Shown piece by piece: positions 51,401 through 61,716 of a stretch of DNA of 64,000 nucleotides (position 1 is the stretch's first letter; every line of letters starts with the position of its first letter). The notes beneath the pieces were generated by a model. The model ran no database searches. It was not told where the DNA came from and worked only from the letters and a program-made list of their open reading frames with translations. The DNA comes from Gammaproteobacteria bacterium (GTDB taxonomy: Bacteria; Pseudomonadota; Gammaproteobacteria; Steroidobacterales; Woeseiaceae). The DNA is taken from contig JAOTVR010000006.1 of NCBI GenBank assembly GCA_029863305.1, positions 1-64,000 on the forward strand. Direction: 5' to 3'. The translations under genes were made by a program, and so were the position numbers.

Positions 51401-53025
51401 AAAGCGTCCGCGCTGCCCTCGTTGCGATAGTCGTCGCCGGACTTTGCGGTGTTGTGCTTGTCTCATGCGGAGGGCCACAGGATGCAGGCAGTGCCCGGCC
51501 GGTACTGAATCGCGGAATATCCTCGGATCCGGAATCGCTGGATCCACACAAGATTCGCAGCGTGCAGGCCGGCGAAGTCCTGCGGGATATCGGCGAAGGT
51601 CTTGCGGGTTACACGCCGACCGGCGAACTCATACCGGCCGCGGCGGAGTCCTGGACGATGTCCGATGACGGGCTCACGTACACGTTTGCGATTCGTGCCG
51701 ACGCGCGCTGGTCAAACGGCGACGCGGTAACCGCGGAGCACTTCGCATTCAGTCTGCGCCGGCTGGTCGATCCGGCAACGGCAGCATTTAACGCGCACCT
51801 GATTGCGGACGTCGTCAACGCCCGGGCGATTTCGTCGGGCGAAAAGCCGCCGACGGAGCTGGGGGTGCAGGCGGTCAACGATCAAATGCTGGTGATCAGG
51901 CTGGCGCAGCCGACGCCCTACTTCCTGAGCCTGCTGACGCACGCAAGCACCTTTCCGGTGCACCCCGGGCTGATTGCCGTGCACGGTGATGCGTTCAGTC
52001 GACCGGGCACGCTGTTGTCCAATGGCGCATACAAACTGGATAGCTGGGAGCCCGGCTCGGTGCTGCAGCTTAGCCGTAATGTGCATTACTGGAATAATGC
52101 GGCGACAGCCATCGATGCGGTAAACCATCACGTGATCACACAGGAGATGACCGAGCTCAGCCGCTATCGGGCAGGCGAGCTCCACATAACGGGCGCGATT
52201 CCACCGGACAGTTTCGAGCAGCTTCGACAGGAGCGGCCGGAGGAAATGCACATCGCACCATATCTCGGTGTCTATTACTTCGGCTTCAATCTGAGCAAGC
52301 CGCCGTTCAGGGATAGTCCGCGGCTGCGTGAGGCGCTGTCCATGGCGATCGATCGTGACGTACTCGTGGCAAAGATCACGGGTCGCGGAGAAGCGCCCGC
52401 ATACAGCTGGGTGCCGCCCGGCGTTGCCAACTACGAGCCCAGGCGCCTCGCCTATGCGGACGAAAGCCAGGATGAACGCAATGGGCACGCGCGCCGGCTC
52501 ATGGCCGAAGCGGGCTACGGTCCGGAAAACCCGTTGCAAATAGAGCTGCGTTACAACACCTCCGATACGCAGCAACGCATCGCACTGGCTGTACAAGCGA
52601 TGTGGCGCGAGGCGCTCGGCGTCGAAACCACGCTGATCAATGAGGAGTTTCAGGTGCTGCTGGCGAACATGCGTGCTGCCGAAGTCACGCAGGTGTTTCG
52701 TTCGAGCTGGATCGGCGACTACAACGACGCACATACCTTTCTTAGCATCCTGCAAACCGGCAATCCCTCGAATACGCCGCTGTACGCGAGCGACGAATTC
52801 GACGAGCTGATGCAAAAAGCGAGCACTCAACTCGATGCGAAGGCACGCAGGTTGTACCTCGAGGAGGCCGAGCGCGTGTTGCTCACCGACCACCCGGTCA
52901 TCCCGATCTATTTTTATGTCAGCAAGCACCTCGTCAGCCCCGAGGTCGTTGGCTGGGGAGACAATGTGCTGGATTATCATTACAGTCAGCACCTGAGTCT
53001 GGCATCGTCTGACGCCACACCTTAA
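51397..53025 (+). CDS. Oligopeptide ABC transporter substrate-binding lipoprotein (OppA family)
   Basis: Lipobox VLVSCGG; SBP_bac_5-type [16 protein letters not shown]...[20 protein letters not shown]. Confidence 0.9.
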   Translation: MKSVRAALVAIVVAGLCGVVLVSCGGPQDAGSARPVLNRGISSDPESLDPHKIRSVQAGEVLRDIGEGLAGYTPTGELIPAAAESWTMSDDGLTYTFAIRADARWSNGDAVTAEHFAFSLRRLVDPATAAFNAHLIADVVNARAISSGEKPPTELGVQAVNDQMLVIRLAQPTPYFLSLLTHASTFPVHPGLIAVHGDAFSRPGTLLSNGAYKLDSWEPGSVLQLSRNVHYWNNAATAIDAVNHHVITQEMTELSRYRAGELHITGAIPPDSFEQLRQERPEEMHIAPYLGVYYFGFNLSKPPFRDSPRLREALSMAIDRDVLVAKITGRGEAPAYSWVPPGVANYEPRRLAYADESQDERNGHARRLMAEAGYGPENPLQIELRYNTSDTQQRIALAVQAMWREALGVETTLINEEFQVLLANMRAAEVTQVFRSSWIGDYNDAHTFLSILQTGNPSNTPLYASDEFDELMQKASTQLDAKARRLYLEEAERVLLTDHPVIPIYFYVSKHLVSPEVVGWGDNVLDYHYSQHLSLASSDATP

Positions 53026-53038
53026 TCGGAACACAGCC

Positions 53039-53962
53039 TTGCTGCGATACGCCCTGCTGCGACTGCTGGGCGCAATTCCAACGCTACTGTTGGTTATTGT
53101 GCTTGCCTTTCTGATGGTGCATGCCGCACCGGGCGGGCCGTTTGACGCCGAACGGGCGCTGCCTGCCGAAATCGAAGCCAACATCGCTGCGGCGTATCAC
53201 CTCGACGAGCCGCTCTATCAACAGTTTGTTCGCTACCTCAAGGGCTTGGTGCAAGGCGATCTCGGCCCGTCCTACCGCTACCGCGATCATACCGTCAGCG
53301 AGCTGATTGCTACGGCGTTTCCGCTGTCGCTGAAGCTTGGGGCGATGGCGATGTTGCTGGCGCTCATCGTTGGCGTTGCGGCGGGTTCGCTGGCGGCGTT
53401 GCGGCGCAACACCCTGTCGGATCGCGTGCTGATGATGCTCGCAATGACCGGAATATCGATACCGGTATTCGTCATTGCTCCGGTGCTGGTCCTGTTTCTC
53501 GCGGTCAGGCTGCAATGGCTGCCAGCCGGGTGGAGCGGCAACGAGGGCGCGGCGCGATTTCTGCTGCCCGTCATAGCATTGGCGCTACCGCAGATCGCGT
53601 ACATCGCGCGTCTCACGCGCGCCAGCATGATCGATGTGCTAGCGAGTGATTTCGTGCGCACTGCCCGAGCCCAGGGACTGGGGACAGCAGCAATCGTTCG
53701 CTATCACGCCCTGAAGCCGGCGATGCTGCCGGTCCTGTCGTACCTGGGTCCCGCTATAGCCGCCATCCTCACCGGCTCCGTCGTGGTCGAGGAGATCTTC
53801 GGCATTCCCGGACTGGGCCAGTTCTTCGTGCGCGGCGCGCTGAACAGGGATTACACACTGGTGCTCGGCATCGTTATCTTTTATGCAACTCTCGTGGTGC
53901 TGTTGAATCTCGTCGTCGACATTCTTTATGGCGCGATCGACCCGCGGATCCGGCGCCGATGA
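53039..53962 (+). CDS. Oligopeptide ABC transporter permease (OppB family)
   Basis: MLRYALLRLLGAIPTLLLVIVLAFLMVHAAPGGPFD; EEIFGIPGLGQFFVRGALNRDYTLV; TTG start. Confidence 0.92.
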   Translation: MLRYALLRLLGAIPTLLLVIVLAFLMVHAAPGGPFDAERALPAEIEANIAAAYHLDEPLYQQFVRYLKGLVQGDLGPSYRYRDHTVSELIATAFPLSLKLGAMAMLLALIVGVAAGSLAALRRNTLSDRVLMMLAMTGISIPVFVIAPVLVLFLAVRLQWLPAGWSGNEGAARFLLPVIALALPQIAYIARLTRASMIDVLASDFVRTARAQGLGTAAIVRYHALKPAMLPVLSYLGPAIAAILTGSVVVEEIFGIPGLGQFFVRGALNRDYTLVLGIVIFYATLVVLLNLVVDILYGAIDPRIRRR

Positions 53963-54804
53963 GAACGCTCGCGGCTATCTGGCGACGCATGCGACGGAGC
54001 CGCGCTGTGATGGTCAGTGGCGGCATTCTCGCGGGCATCGTCGTTGTTGCGATCCTGGGGCCACTGATCAGTCCGCACGATTACCTGCAGACGAATTTCG
54101 ATGCGCTGCTGCAGCGGCCAACTCTCAGCGGGGCACGCCTGTTTGGCACCGACGATCTGGGCCGCGACTTGTTTGTTCGAGCAATGCTCGGCGTGCAGGT
54201 CACAATCGTCGTTGCGATCGTCGCGAGTATCGTAAGCCTTGTCATTGGCGTGGCGTATGGCGCGATAGCAGGATACGTCGGTGGGCGCGTCGACGCCGTC
54301 ATGATGCGTTTTGTCGATACGCTGTACGCATTGCCATTCATTTTCTTTGTCATTCTGCTGATGGTCGCCTTTGAGCGGAACTTCCTGTTGATCTTTGTTG
54401 CTATTGGCGCGATCAACTGGCTGGACATGGCGCGTATCGTGCGCGGACAAACGCTGTCGCTGCGTGAACGCGAGTTCGTCGAAGCCGCGCGGCTGACCGG
54501 CGTTTCAACGCTGCGCATCATCTTCCGCCACATCGCGCCGAACCTCCTTGGCGTCGTCATCGTCTACGTGACGCTGACGATCCCGCAGGCAATTCTGGTG
54601 GAGTCATTTCTGAGTTTTCTCGGGTTGGGGATTCAGGAGCCTCAGACATCGCTTGGCGGGCTTGTGGACGCAGGCGTCAATCAGATGGAGGGCGCATCGT
54701 GGATGCTGCTGATACCGGCGGGCCTGCTTGCGATCGTCCTGTTGTGCTTTAATTTTCTCGGCGACGCAATGCGTGATGTGTTCGACGCGAGGAACCCGCG
54801 ATGA
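53959..54804 (+). CDS. Oligopeptide ABC transporter permease (OppC family)
   Basis: LFGTDDLGRDLFVRAMLGVQVT; GLGIQEPQTSLGGLV. Confidence 0.92.
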   Translation: MRTLAAIWRRMRRSRAVMVSGGILAGIVVVAILGPLISPHDYLQTNFDALLQRPTLSGARLFGTDDLGRDLFVRAMLGVQVTIVVAIVASIVSLVIGVAYGAIAGYVGGRVDAVMMRFVDTLYALPFIFFVILLMVAFERNFLLIFVAIGAINWLDMARIVRGQTLSLREREFVEAARLTGVSTLRIIFRHIAPNLLGVVIVYVTLTIPQAILVESFLSFLGLGIQEPQTSLGGLVDAGVNQMEGASWMLLIPAGLLAIVLLCFNFLGDAMRDVFDARNPR

Positions 54805-56552
54805 GCCTGTTGGAGCTCGACGGCCTGACGATACGCTACGGAGACACAGACGTCGTCAGGGATCTGAGCTTTGGCGTCGACAACGGCGAGTCGGTAGGCC
54901 TGGTCGGCGAATCGGGCTCCGGCAAAACACAGACCGCACTGGCTATTCTTGGCCTGTTGCCGGCGAACGCGACGGTCGCCGGCAGCATCAGGATTGATGG
55001 CACGGAGCTTCTTGGTGCCAGTGAAAAAGCGCTGAATTCCGTGCGTGCGCGCCACGTGGCGATGGTCTTCCAGGATCCGATGCAAGCGCTCAACCCGTTT
55101 ACGCAAATCGGTCAGCAGGTGGGGCGCATATTGATTCAGCACAAGCTTGCGAGCGCCGCAGAGGCCCGCGCGCGTGTCATCAGGATGTTCGAGCGGGTTG
55201 GCTTGCCCGACCCCGCCCGCCAGTTCCACGCGTACCCACACCAGCTGTCCGGCGGTATGCGGCAACGAGCAATGATCGCCTCGGCACTGATCGCCGAACC
55301 GAAGTTGCTCATAGCGGACGAGCCGACCACGGCGCTCGATGTTACGGTGCAGGCACAGATTCTCGAACTGCTTGCCGATATACGCAGGGACACGGCGTTG
55401 CTGCTGATTACACATGACCTCGGCATCGTCGCAGGTCACTGCGAGCGCATGCTGATACTTGCGGATGGCAGACTCATCGAGCGGGGCGCGACCCGCGAGG
55501 TGTTTGCGCGGCCACAGCATGAACACACAGCTCGATTGCTCGCGGCCGCACCGCGGCTAGATCGTACGGACATCCCCACCGGGCCCCGTGGCGATACGGT
55601 GCTGGCGATCAGTGGTGCGGAAGTCATCTATGCCGACCGGGGTCAGGAGTCATTACAGGCGGTGAGGGGCGTCGACCTGACGGTGCGTTCGGGCGAGACC
55701 GTTGCAATCGTGGGCGAGTCGGGGTCAGGCAAGTCGAGCCTGGTGCGGGCGGCGCTAGGCCTGGTGCCCATGCACGCCGGTCGTGTCGTGTTTTGCGGCA
55801 CGGCGCTGGCCGGTCGCGTGCAACACCGGAAGAAGGCTGTTCGCCGGGGATTGCAGCTCGTTTTTCAGGATCCGGCCGGGTCGCTCAATCCACAGATGCG
55901 TGTCGCAAGCATCGTTGCGGAACCGCTGGTGGTTCATGAGCCGGCTGTCGATGCCGAAACACGTCAGGAGCGCGTCATTGCGATGCTGGAAAAGGTGGGC
56001 CTTGGTACCGACTATGTGCATCGTTATCCGCACGAGCTGTCCGGCGGGCAGGCGCAGCGCGTCGCGATCGCGCGCGCGCTGATACTCAGACCGAAAGTGC
56101 TGGTATGCGATGAGGCGGTTGCGGCGCTTGATGGCACTGTGCGCGAACAAATACTGGCGTTGCTGCGAGAGGTGCAGGCCGAGGCGGCATTAGCGATCAT
56201 ATTCATCACACACGACCTGTCTGTCGTGCGGGCGATCAGTCATCGTGTGCTCGTCATGTACCTGGGTTCTTTGGTGGAGCTTGCAGACAATGCGGAGCTG
56301 TTTGCGAACGCGAGACATCCGTATACGCAAGCGCTGCTGCAGGCCGTGCCCGTGCCCGATCCCGAGCATGCCGGAGGCAAGGCGATATTGGCCGGAGAGG
56401 TGCCGTCGGCTTTGCGGCCACCGGATGGATGTGCATTTCATCCGCGTTGCCCGTTCGCACGCGATATTTGCAGCGCCGAACGACCGCCGCCAAGAAAGAT
56501 CGACGGTGCGACCGTGGCGTGTCATTTCGCCGAAGACCTGAGCGGCGCGTAG
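54801..56552 (+). CDS. Fused oligopeptide ABC transporter ATPase (OppD-OppF type)
   Basis: Two complete ATPase modules (GESGSGKTQTAL / GESGSGKSSLV; LSGGMRQRAMIA / LSGGQAQRVAIA) and oligo_HPY C-terminus. Confidence 0.93.
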   Translation: MSLLELDGLTIRYGDTDVVRDLSFGVDNGESVGLVGESGSGKTQTALAILGLLPANATVAGSIRIDGTELLGASEKALNSVRARHVAMVFQDPMQALNPFTQIGQQVGRILIQHKLASAAEARARVIRMFERVGLPDPARQFHAYPHQLSGGMRQRAMIASALIAEPKLLIADEPTTALDVTVQAQILELLADIRRDTALLLITHDLGIVAGHCERMLILADGRLIERGATREVFARPQHEHTARLLAAAPRLDRTDIPTGPRGDTVLAISGAEVIYADRGQESLQAVRGVDLTVRSGETVAIVGESGSGKSSLVRAALGLVPMHAGRVVFCGTALAGRVQHRKKAVRRGLQLVFQDPAGSLNPQMRVASIVAEPLVVHEPAVDAETRQERVIAMLEKVGLGTDYVHRYPHELSGGQAQRVAIARALILRPKVLVCDEAVAALDGTVREQILALLREVQAEAALAIIFITHDLSVVRAISHRVLVMYLGSLVELADNAELFANARHPYTQALLQAVPVPDPEHAGGKAILAGEVPSALRPPDGCAFHPRCPFARDICSAERPPPRKIDGATVACHFAEDLSGA

Positions 56553-56575
56553 GTCGATGCCTGCCGGCTGCGCCC

Positions 56576-57886
56576 CTACTGGAATCCCGGAATTGGCATC
56601 GGCGCGCCGTTGACGGTGAGCAGCCCGTTTTCAAAGGCTGCCTGCATCTCATAGACGTCACCGTTGCGCCGCAGAAAACCCATGCCGACAGCGCCATTGA
56701 TTTGTGGGTCCATAGCGGTCGCGATATCCATCAGCGCTGCAGGTACTCGCAGATCAAACGAGGCATCGAGTGCAAGCAGCGCGGCCGGCCAACTGAACTC
56801 GTCGACATCGAAGCCGGTGGCGGAAACATCGATTCGGGTTTCGAGCTTGCCTTCTGGCAGAGCAATATCGAGGTGTTCAACCTGAAGCTCGAAGCCTTTT
56901 GCGAGCAGACGTTGCAGGTCGTCCTGCAAATAGAACATCGCCTCATCGGGGCTGCCGTAGGAGTCGATCTGCTCGAGCACGCGGGTGATGTTGCCGATGG
57001 CGGCGCCGTCCATGTCCTTGATGGTCGCGTCGATGAATATGCCTGCCGGACCGAGGTCGCCGAAAGGCACGTTGTTGAGCCGCATCTTTGTGCGGCCCGA
57101 GACGAGGTCGCCGTGCATCTCCGCCGCGGTGTCGAGGAGTATCGGACCTATCGTCTCGGTGCCTTGCGCGGTTGGCAGCGTTATCGACGCGATGCTCATG
57201 CTTATGTCGCCGACGCTGAAGCCGAATTTCGTTGGTTTTTGGCTGCCCTCGAGTTCGAGCGCGATGAGGCTGATATCGCTGTCGTATGTGACGACACTCA
57301 GCTCTTCGAATGCGCCGCGGAAGTCGACGCTGCTGTCCGAGGGGTTGGTTGTTACGAGAAGGTCAGAATCTCCCCAGTTTACGGTTGATCCGGCGCGACT
57401 GAATGAACCGGCCTGCAGCTTATAACTGGATGAGAGCTCGCCGGTCAGGCTGACCTCGCTGTAGATCGTGCCGGGCAAATCGACGCGCTCGCCATTGTCG
57501 AACTCGAGGCTGAGCGTTGACACCGCCCTGCCGAGTCCCGGCATCAGTGAGCCCTCGTCGCGAGTCATCGACGTAACAGGAACCAGTCCGTGATCAAGTC
57601 GCGTATCGATTATCAGCACCGGCAAGTCGGAGCCGGGGCCTTCGTCAGCGAGTGCCAGCAGCAAGTCTCGCAAGTCGCCATTGCGGACCTCAACCCTGTG
57701 CTGGCCTGCCGAGGAAAACCAGCCACGATCAAACCCCTGCGACTTTACGACGACGTCCTGGCTCTCGGCGGCGGCCCAGTCCAGGTTTTCGTCCATCGAC
57801 TTTTCGGCAAGCCGACCGACGATTCCCGGTGAGACCAGGACTACGACGGCAAGCACGATCAGCAGGGCGACAAAGCCTTTCTTCAC
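56576..57886 (-). CDS. YdgA-like DUF945 family protein
   Basis: MKKGFVALLIVLAVVVLVSPGIVGRLAE N-terminal anchor; DUF945-type body. Confidence 0.8.
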   Translation of the reverse strand: MKKGFVALLIVLAVVVLVSPGIVGRLAEKSMDENLDWAAAESQDVVVKSQGFDRGWFSSAGQHRVEVRNGDLRDLLLALADEGPGSDLPVLIIDTRLDHGLVPVTSMTRDEGSLMPGLGRAVSTLSLEFDNGERVDLPGTIYSEVSLTGELSSSYKLQAGSFSRAGSTVNWGDSDLLVTTNPSDSSVDFRGAFEELSVVTYDSDISLIALELEGSQKPTKFGFSVGDISMSIASITLPTAQGTETIGPILLDTAAEMHGDLVSGRTKMRLNNVPFGDLGPAGIFIDATIKDMDGAAIGNITRVLEQIDSYGSPDEAMFYLQDDLQRLLAKGFELQVEHLDIALPEGKLETRIDVSATGFDVDEFSWPAALLALDASFDLRVPAALMDIATAMDPQINGAVGMGFLRRNGDVYEMQAAFENGLLTVNGAPMPIPGFQ

Positions 57887-57982
57887 GGCAAATCCTCACG
57901 GCGCATGACTCGAGGGCGTGATGCTAGCATGCGATCCCCCTGGCTTCGGGCTAGAAATCACAGACTGTTGTCACTACCATAG

Positions 57983-58012
57983 CGGCCTCGAACGGCCTCG
58001 AACGGCCTCGAT
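57983..58012. repeat. Tandem repeat of CGGCCTCGAA (three units, last degenerate)
   Basis: CGGCCTCGAA CGGCCTCGAA CGGCCTCGAT. Confidence 0.9.
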
Positions 58013-58036
58013 ACCCGTGCCCAACCTCACAAAGCG

Positions 58037-58657
58037 TTGAAAAACATAGTGATTACCAACACAAGATGCGCCCTGATCGCTGCGATGATCTTCATCGGCA
58101 GCGCTTTCCTGCCCGCTTTTGCCGAAGGCGACGCCGCTCGCGGCGCAAAGCCTGGCTACACCTGTCTCGGTTGCCACGGAATCGAAGGCTATCGCAATGC
58201 CTACCCGTCCTACCGGGTACCGAAGCTTGGCGGACAAAAAGCCTCGTATCTTGTCGTTGCTCTGAGGGGCTATCGAGACGGCATGCGGGCGCATCCGACC
58301 ATGGCAGGACAGGCATCGAGCCTGACGGACCAGCAAATCGAAGATCTGGCAGCGTATTTCGCCAGCCTGAATGCGGACCGGGTCGCCGCCGGCGGATCGA
58401 GGGCGCCCAGCAACGAGGCGACAACAACGTGCATCGCCTGCCACGGGCAAAATGGCATCAGCCTGTCACCGACCTGGCCGACGCTGGCCGGGCAACACGA
58501 AGATTACCTGGTGCATGCGCTGAATCAATATCGAGACGGCAAGCGCAAGGATCCGGTAATGTCACCAATTGTGGCGGCGCTGAGCGACGACGATATCGCC
58601 TTGCTGGCGAAATACTACGCACGCCTCGACGGCCTGCAAACAACGAAGGCCGAGTAA
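58037..58657 (+). CDS. Periplasmic di-heme cytochrome c (c4-like)
   Basis: Signal peptide; CLGCH and CIACH heme motifs in two homologous halves; TTG start. Confidence 0.9.
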   Translation: MKNIVITNTRCALIAAMIFIGSAFLPAFAEGDAARGAKPGYTCLGCHGIEGYRNAYPSYRVPKLGGQKASYLVVALRGYRDGMRAHPTMAGQASSLTDQQIEDLAAYFASLNADRVAAGGSRAPSNEATTTCIACHGQNGISLSPTWPTLAGQHEDYLVHALNQYRDGKRKDPVMSPIVAALSDDDIALLAKYYARLDGLQTTKAE

Positions 58658-58687
58658 GCGCCGCCCCCAACTCAGGGAACACCGACC

Positions 58688-59641
58688 ATGCCGGAGCGGC
58701 ACGCGCAAACAACGAAGCTCAATGATGGCATCGTTGCTGTCGATACCGAATATGCCCGGCCGTTGCAGGATGCGAGCCATCTGCTCGTTGAGAGCGGACG
58801 CGCCGCGATAATCGACACGGGCGTAAACAGCAGCGTGCCGCTCCTGCTCGACGCGCTCATGCAACTGAATCTCGATCCGGCCGATGTCGACTTCGTGTTC
58901 CTGACGCACGTGCATCTCGATCATGCCGGCGGCGCAGGCTCGCTCATGCAGCAACTGCCGAATGCAAAGTGCGTCCTGCACCCCTACGGAGCGCCGCACA
59001 TGATCGATCCGACCAAGCTTGTTGCGGGCGCCGAGGTGGTCTACGGTAAAGAGAAAACGCGACGTATCTACGGCAGGATCGAGCCGATTGACGAGCGACG
59101 AATCGTCATAAGCGGTGATGAGCAATGGTTCGACCTTAACGGTCGAGCGCTGCAGACCATCTATACAGAAGGTCATGCCCGGCATCACTACGTGCTCAAC
59201 GACCCTGGCTCGCAAGGTGTTTTTACGGGCGACAGTTTTGGCGTGTCGTATCGCGAATTCGATACTGCGAACGGCGAAATCGTATTTCCGACAACGACGC
59301 CGGTGCAATTCGACCCACACGAAGCGCACAAAGCGGTCGACCGCATCATGGCCTGTGAGCCCGAGCATTGTTATCTGACCCACTACAGCCGTGTCCGTAA
59401 TGTCGACCGGCTCGCGGCGCAGATGCACGAGGGAATCGAGGCTTATGTCGCGATCGCGCGCAAACACGAGCACGCCGTGAACAGAATCGAGTCGATACAA
59501 AAGAGCATTTTCGAGTATTACGAACAACAGCTTGCCGAACATGGTTTCAGCGGTGACGGTGACGCCATTCAAGCCGTACTCGGCATCGACATCGACCTTA
59601 ATGCACAGGGCCTGGAAGTGTGGCTGGAGAGGGCAAAATGA
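58688..59641 (+). CDS. MBL-fold metallo-hydrolase
   Basis: FLTHVHLDHAGGAGSLMQ (HxHxDH). Confidence 0.9.
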   Translation: MPERHAQTTKLNDGIVAVDTEYARPLQDASHLLVESGRAAIIDTGVNSSVPLLLDALMQLNLDPADVDFVFLTHVHLDHAGGAGSLMQQLPNAKCVLHPYGAPHMIDPTKLVAGAEVVYGKEKTRRIYGRIEPIDERRIVISGDEQWFDLNGRALQTIYTEGHARHHYVLNDPGSQGVFTGDSFGVSYREFDTANGEIVFPTTTPVQFDPHEAHKAVDRIMACEPEHCYLTHYSRVRNVDRLAAQMHEGIEAYVAIARKHEHAVNRIESIQKSIFEYYEQQLAEHGFSGDGDAIQAVLGIDIDLNAQGLEVWLERAK

Positions 59642-60630
59642 CGGACAAATTTCGCGCGTACAGGATCGACGAACAAGACGGGAACGTTGTCGCCGGGTTT
59701 CAGGAGCTGGCACTTGAGGACCTGACGCCGGGCAATGTCGTCATCAAGGTCAGTCACTCGACAATCAATTACAAGGATGCGCTGGCGGCGACAGGCAGCG
59801 GCCGAATATTGCGACGCTATCCCTTGAACGGCGGCATCGACCTCGCCGGCACGGTGGTCAGTTCGGAGGATGCCGAGCTTCAGGCCGGCGCAAGCGTGCT
59901 GGTGAACGGCTGTGGTCTCAGCGAGACCGTCGACGGCGGCTACTCCGAGTTCGCTCGCGTCGACAGTGCGAGCGTCGTGCCGATTCCACAGGGCATGACG
60001 GCCAATGAGGCCATGCAAATCGGTACGGCCGGTTATACTGCGGCGCTCGCGATTCACCGCATGGAACAGAACGGCCAGCTGCCGGAAAACGGTCCGGTGG
60101 TTGTCACCGGCGCCACCGGCGGTGTCGGGAGTATTGCGATCGACATGCTTGGCAGGCGCGGTTACGAGGTTGTAGCCGTAACCGGCAAGGGCGCAGAAGA
60201 GAGCTACCTCAGGAGCATCGGCGCACAGCGCGTGCTGTTGCGCGAGCAGATCGACCTGGGCAAGCGGCCAATGGAAAAAGCGGAGTGGGCAGGCGCGATC
60301 GACAACCTCGGCGGCGACTACCTGGCGTGGTTGACGCGCACGATGGCATACGGCGGCAATATTGCCAGCATCGGTCTGGCGGCCAGTCACGAACTCAACA
60401 CGACTGTCCTGCCGTTCATCCTGCGCGCCGTCTGCCTGCTCGGCATCAATTCAGTCGAGACGCCACGCGACCTTCGACTTGCCGTCTGGTCCAGAATTGG
60501 CGGCGACCTGAAACCACAGCACCTCGATGTGATCGGTCGGCGCACGCTTCCATTCGATGAACTGCCCGGAGCATTTCAAGACTACATGGACGGCGCTGTG
60601 ACGGGCCGCACGGTGGTCGAAATCGCCTGA
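59638..60630 (+). CDS. acuI: YhdH/YhfP-family quinone oxidoreductase (AcuI-like acrylyl-CoA reductase)
   Basis: FRAYRIDEQDGNVVAGFQELALEDLTPGNVVIKVSHSTINYKDALA; VVTGATGGVGSIAIDMLGRRGYEVVAVTGK. Confidence 0.85.
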   Translation: MTDKFRAYRIDEQDGNVVAGFQELALEDLTPGNVVIKVSHSTINYKDALAATGSGRILRRYPLNGGIDLAGTVVSSEDAELQAGASVLVNGCGLSETVDGGYSEFARVDSASVVPIPQGMTANEAMQIGTAGYTAALAIHRMEQNGQLPENGPVVVTGATGGVGSIAIDMLGRRGYEVVAVTGKGAEESYLRSIGAQRVLLREQIDLGKRPMEKAEWAGAIDNLGGDYLAWLTRTMAYGGNIASIGLAASHELNTTVLPFILRAVCLLGINSVETPRDLRLAVWSRIGGDLKPQHLDVIGRRTLPFDELPGAFQDYMDGAVTGRTVVEIA

Positions 60631-60752
60631 CGCCGGCCCAGGCGAAGAGACCCTCAGATCATACGATTTGGGAATGGCGCCTGCCGTGGTTTAGAATCGC
60701 TCCCCCATGCTGTTTTAATGCAGATTAAAATCTGCTCGGGAGCAAACAAGTA

Positions 60753-61643
60753 ATGAGTTCAGGAGCACGTTTCCGGGCCGCGCTCGAGGCGGAGCGGCCG
60801 CTGCAAATCGTGGGCACGATCAACGCATTTACAGCGCTGCTGGCCGAAAAGGCCGGCTTCAGGGCGATATACCTGTCAGGCGCGGGCGTTGCCAATGCGT
60901 CCTTCGGCTTGCCGGATCTGGCAATGACGACCTTGAACGACGTCTGTGAAGACGTGCGCCGGATTGCATCGGTCAGCGACCTGCCGTTGCTCGTCGATGC
61001 CGATACTGGCTGGGGCAGCGCATTCATGATCGCGAGAACGATGCGTGAAATGACCTGGGCCGGCGCGGCCGGATGTCACCTCGAAGATCAGGTCGCAGCC
61101 AAACGCTGCGGACACCGTCCCGGCAAGGCGCTGGTCGAACCGCAGGAGATGTGCGACCGCATCAAGGCCGCCGTCGATGGCCGAATCGATGACCAGTTCG
61201 TGATCATGGCGCGCACGGATGCACATGCAGTCGAAGGGCAGCAGGCGGCTCTGGATCGCGCCGCGGCCTACGTCGAAGCCGGCGCCGATATGATTTTTGC
61301 CGAAGCGCTGACGACCCTGGACGAGTATCGGCAATTCACCGACGCCATTCACGTGCCAGTGCTGGCAAACCTGACGGAGTTCGGCAAGACGCCATTGTTT
61401 ACGACGGACGAGCTGGCGAAGGTCGGCATTCGCATGACCTTGTATCCGCTAAGCGCTTTTCGTGCAATGTCGGCGGCTGCGCTGGATGTTTATACAACGT
61501 TGCGCCAGGACGGAACGCAGGTTGCGTCTCTGGACAAAATGCAAACGCGCATGGAGCTATACGACGTGCTTGGCTATCAGAAGTACGAGGACAAGCTCGA
61601 CGAATTGTTTGCCGAAAAAGGGCTGGACACCGGCAAGGACTGA
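60753..61643 (+). CDS. prpB: Methylisocitrate lyase
   Basis: [51 protein letters not shown]. Confidence 0.93.
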   Translation: MSSGARFRAALEAERPLQIVGTINAFTALLAEKAGFRAIYLSGAGVANASFGLPDLAMTTLNDVCEDVRRIASVSDLPLLVDADTGWGSAFMIARTMREMTWAGAAGCHLEDQVAAKRCGHRPGKALVEPQEMCDRIKAAVDGRIDDQFVIMARTDAHAVEGQQAALDRAAAYVEAGADMIFAEALTTLDEYRQFTDAIHVPVLANLTEFGKTPLFTTDELAKVGIRMTLYPLSAFRAMSAAALDVYTTLRQDGTQVASLDKMQTRMELYDVLGYQKYEDKLDELFAEKGLDTGKD

Positions 61644-61716
61644 AGTCGGCGAACCAGCATACGATCTTTTTCCAAATTGCGCCCGAGCCTGCACAAAACG
61701 GAAATCCGGAGACACC

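Noticed and set aside
52128-52135. TCACGTGA as a parS
   Set aside because: Core matches but flanks (CCA/TCA) do not fit the 16-bp consensus
51712-53184. 490-aa minus-strand ORF
   Set aside because: Antisense to the OppA-type gene; no domain signature
55051-55060. GCCACGTGGC as a third parS
   Set aside because: Shares only the CACGTG core; flanks do not match TGTT/AACA
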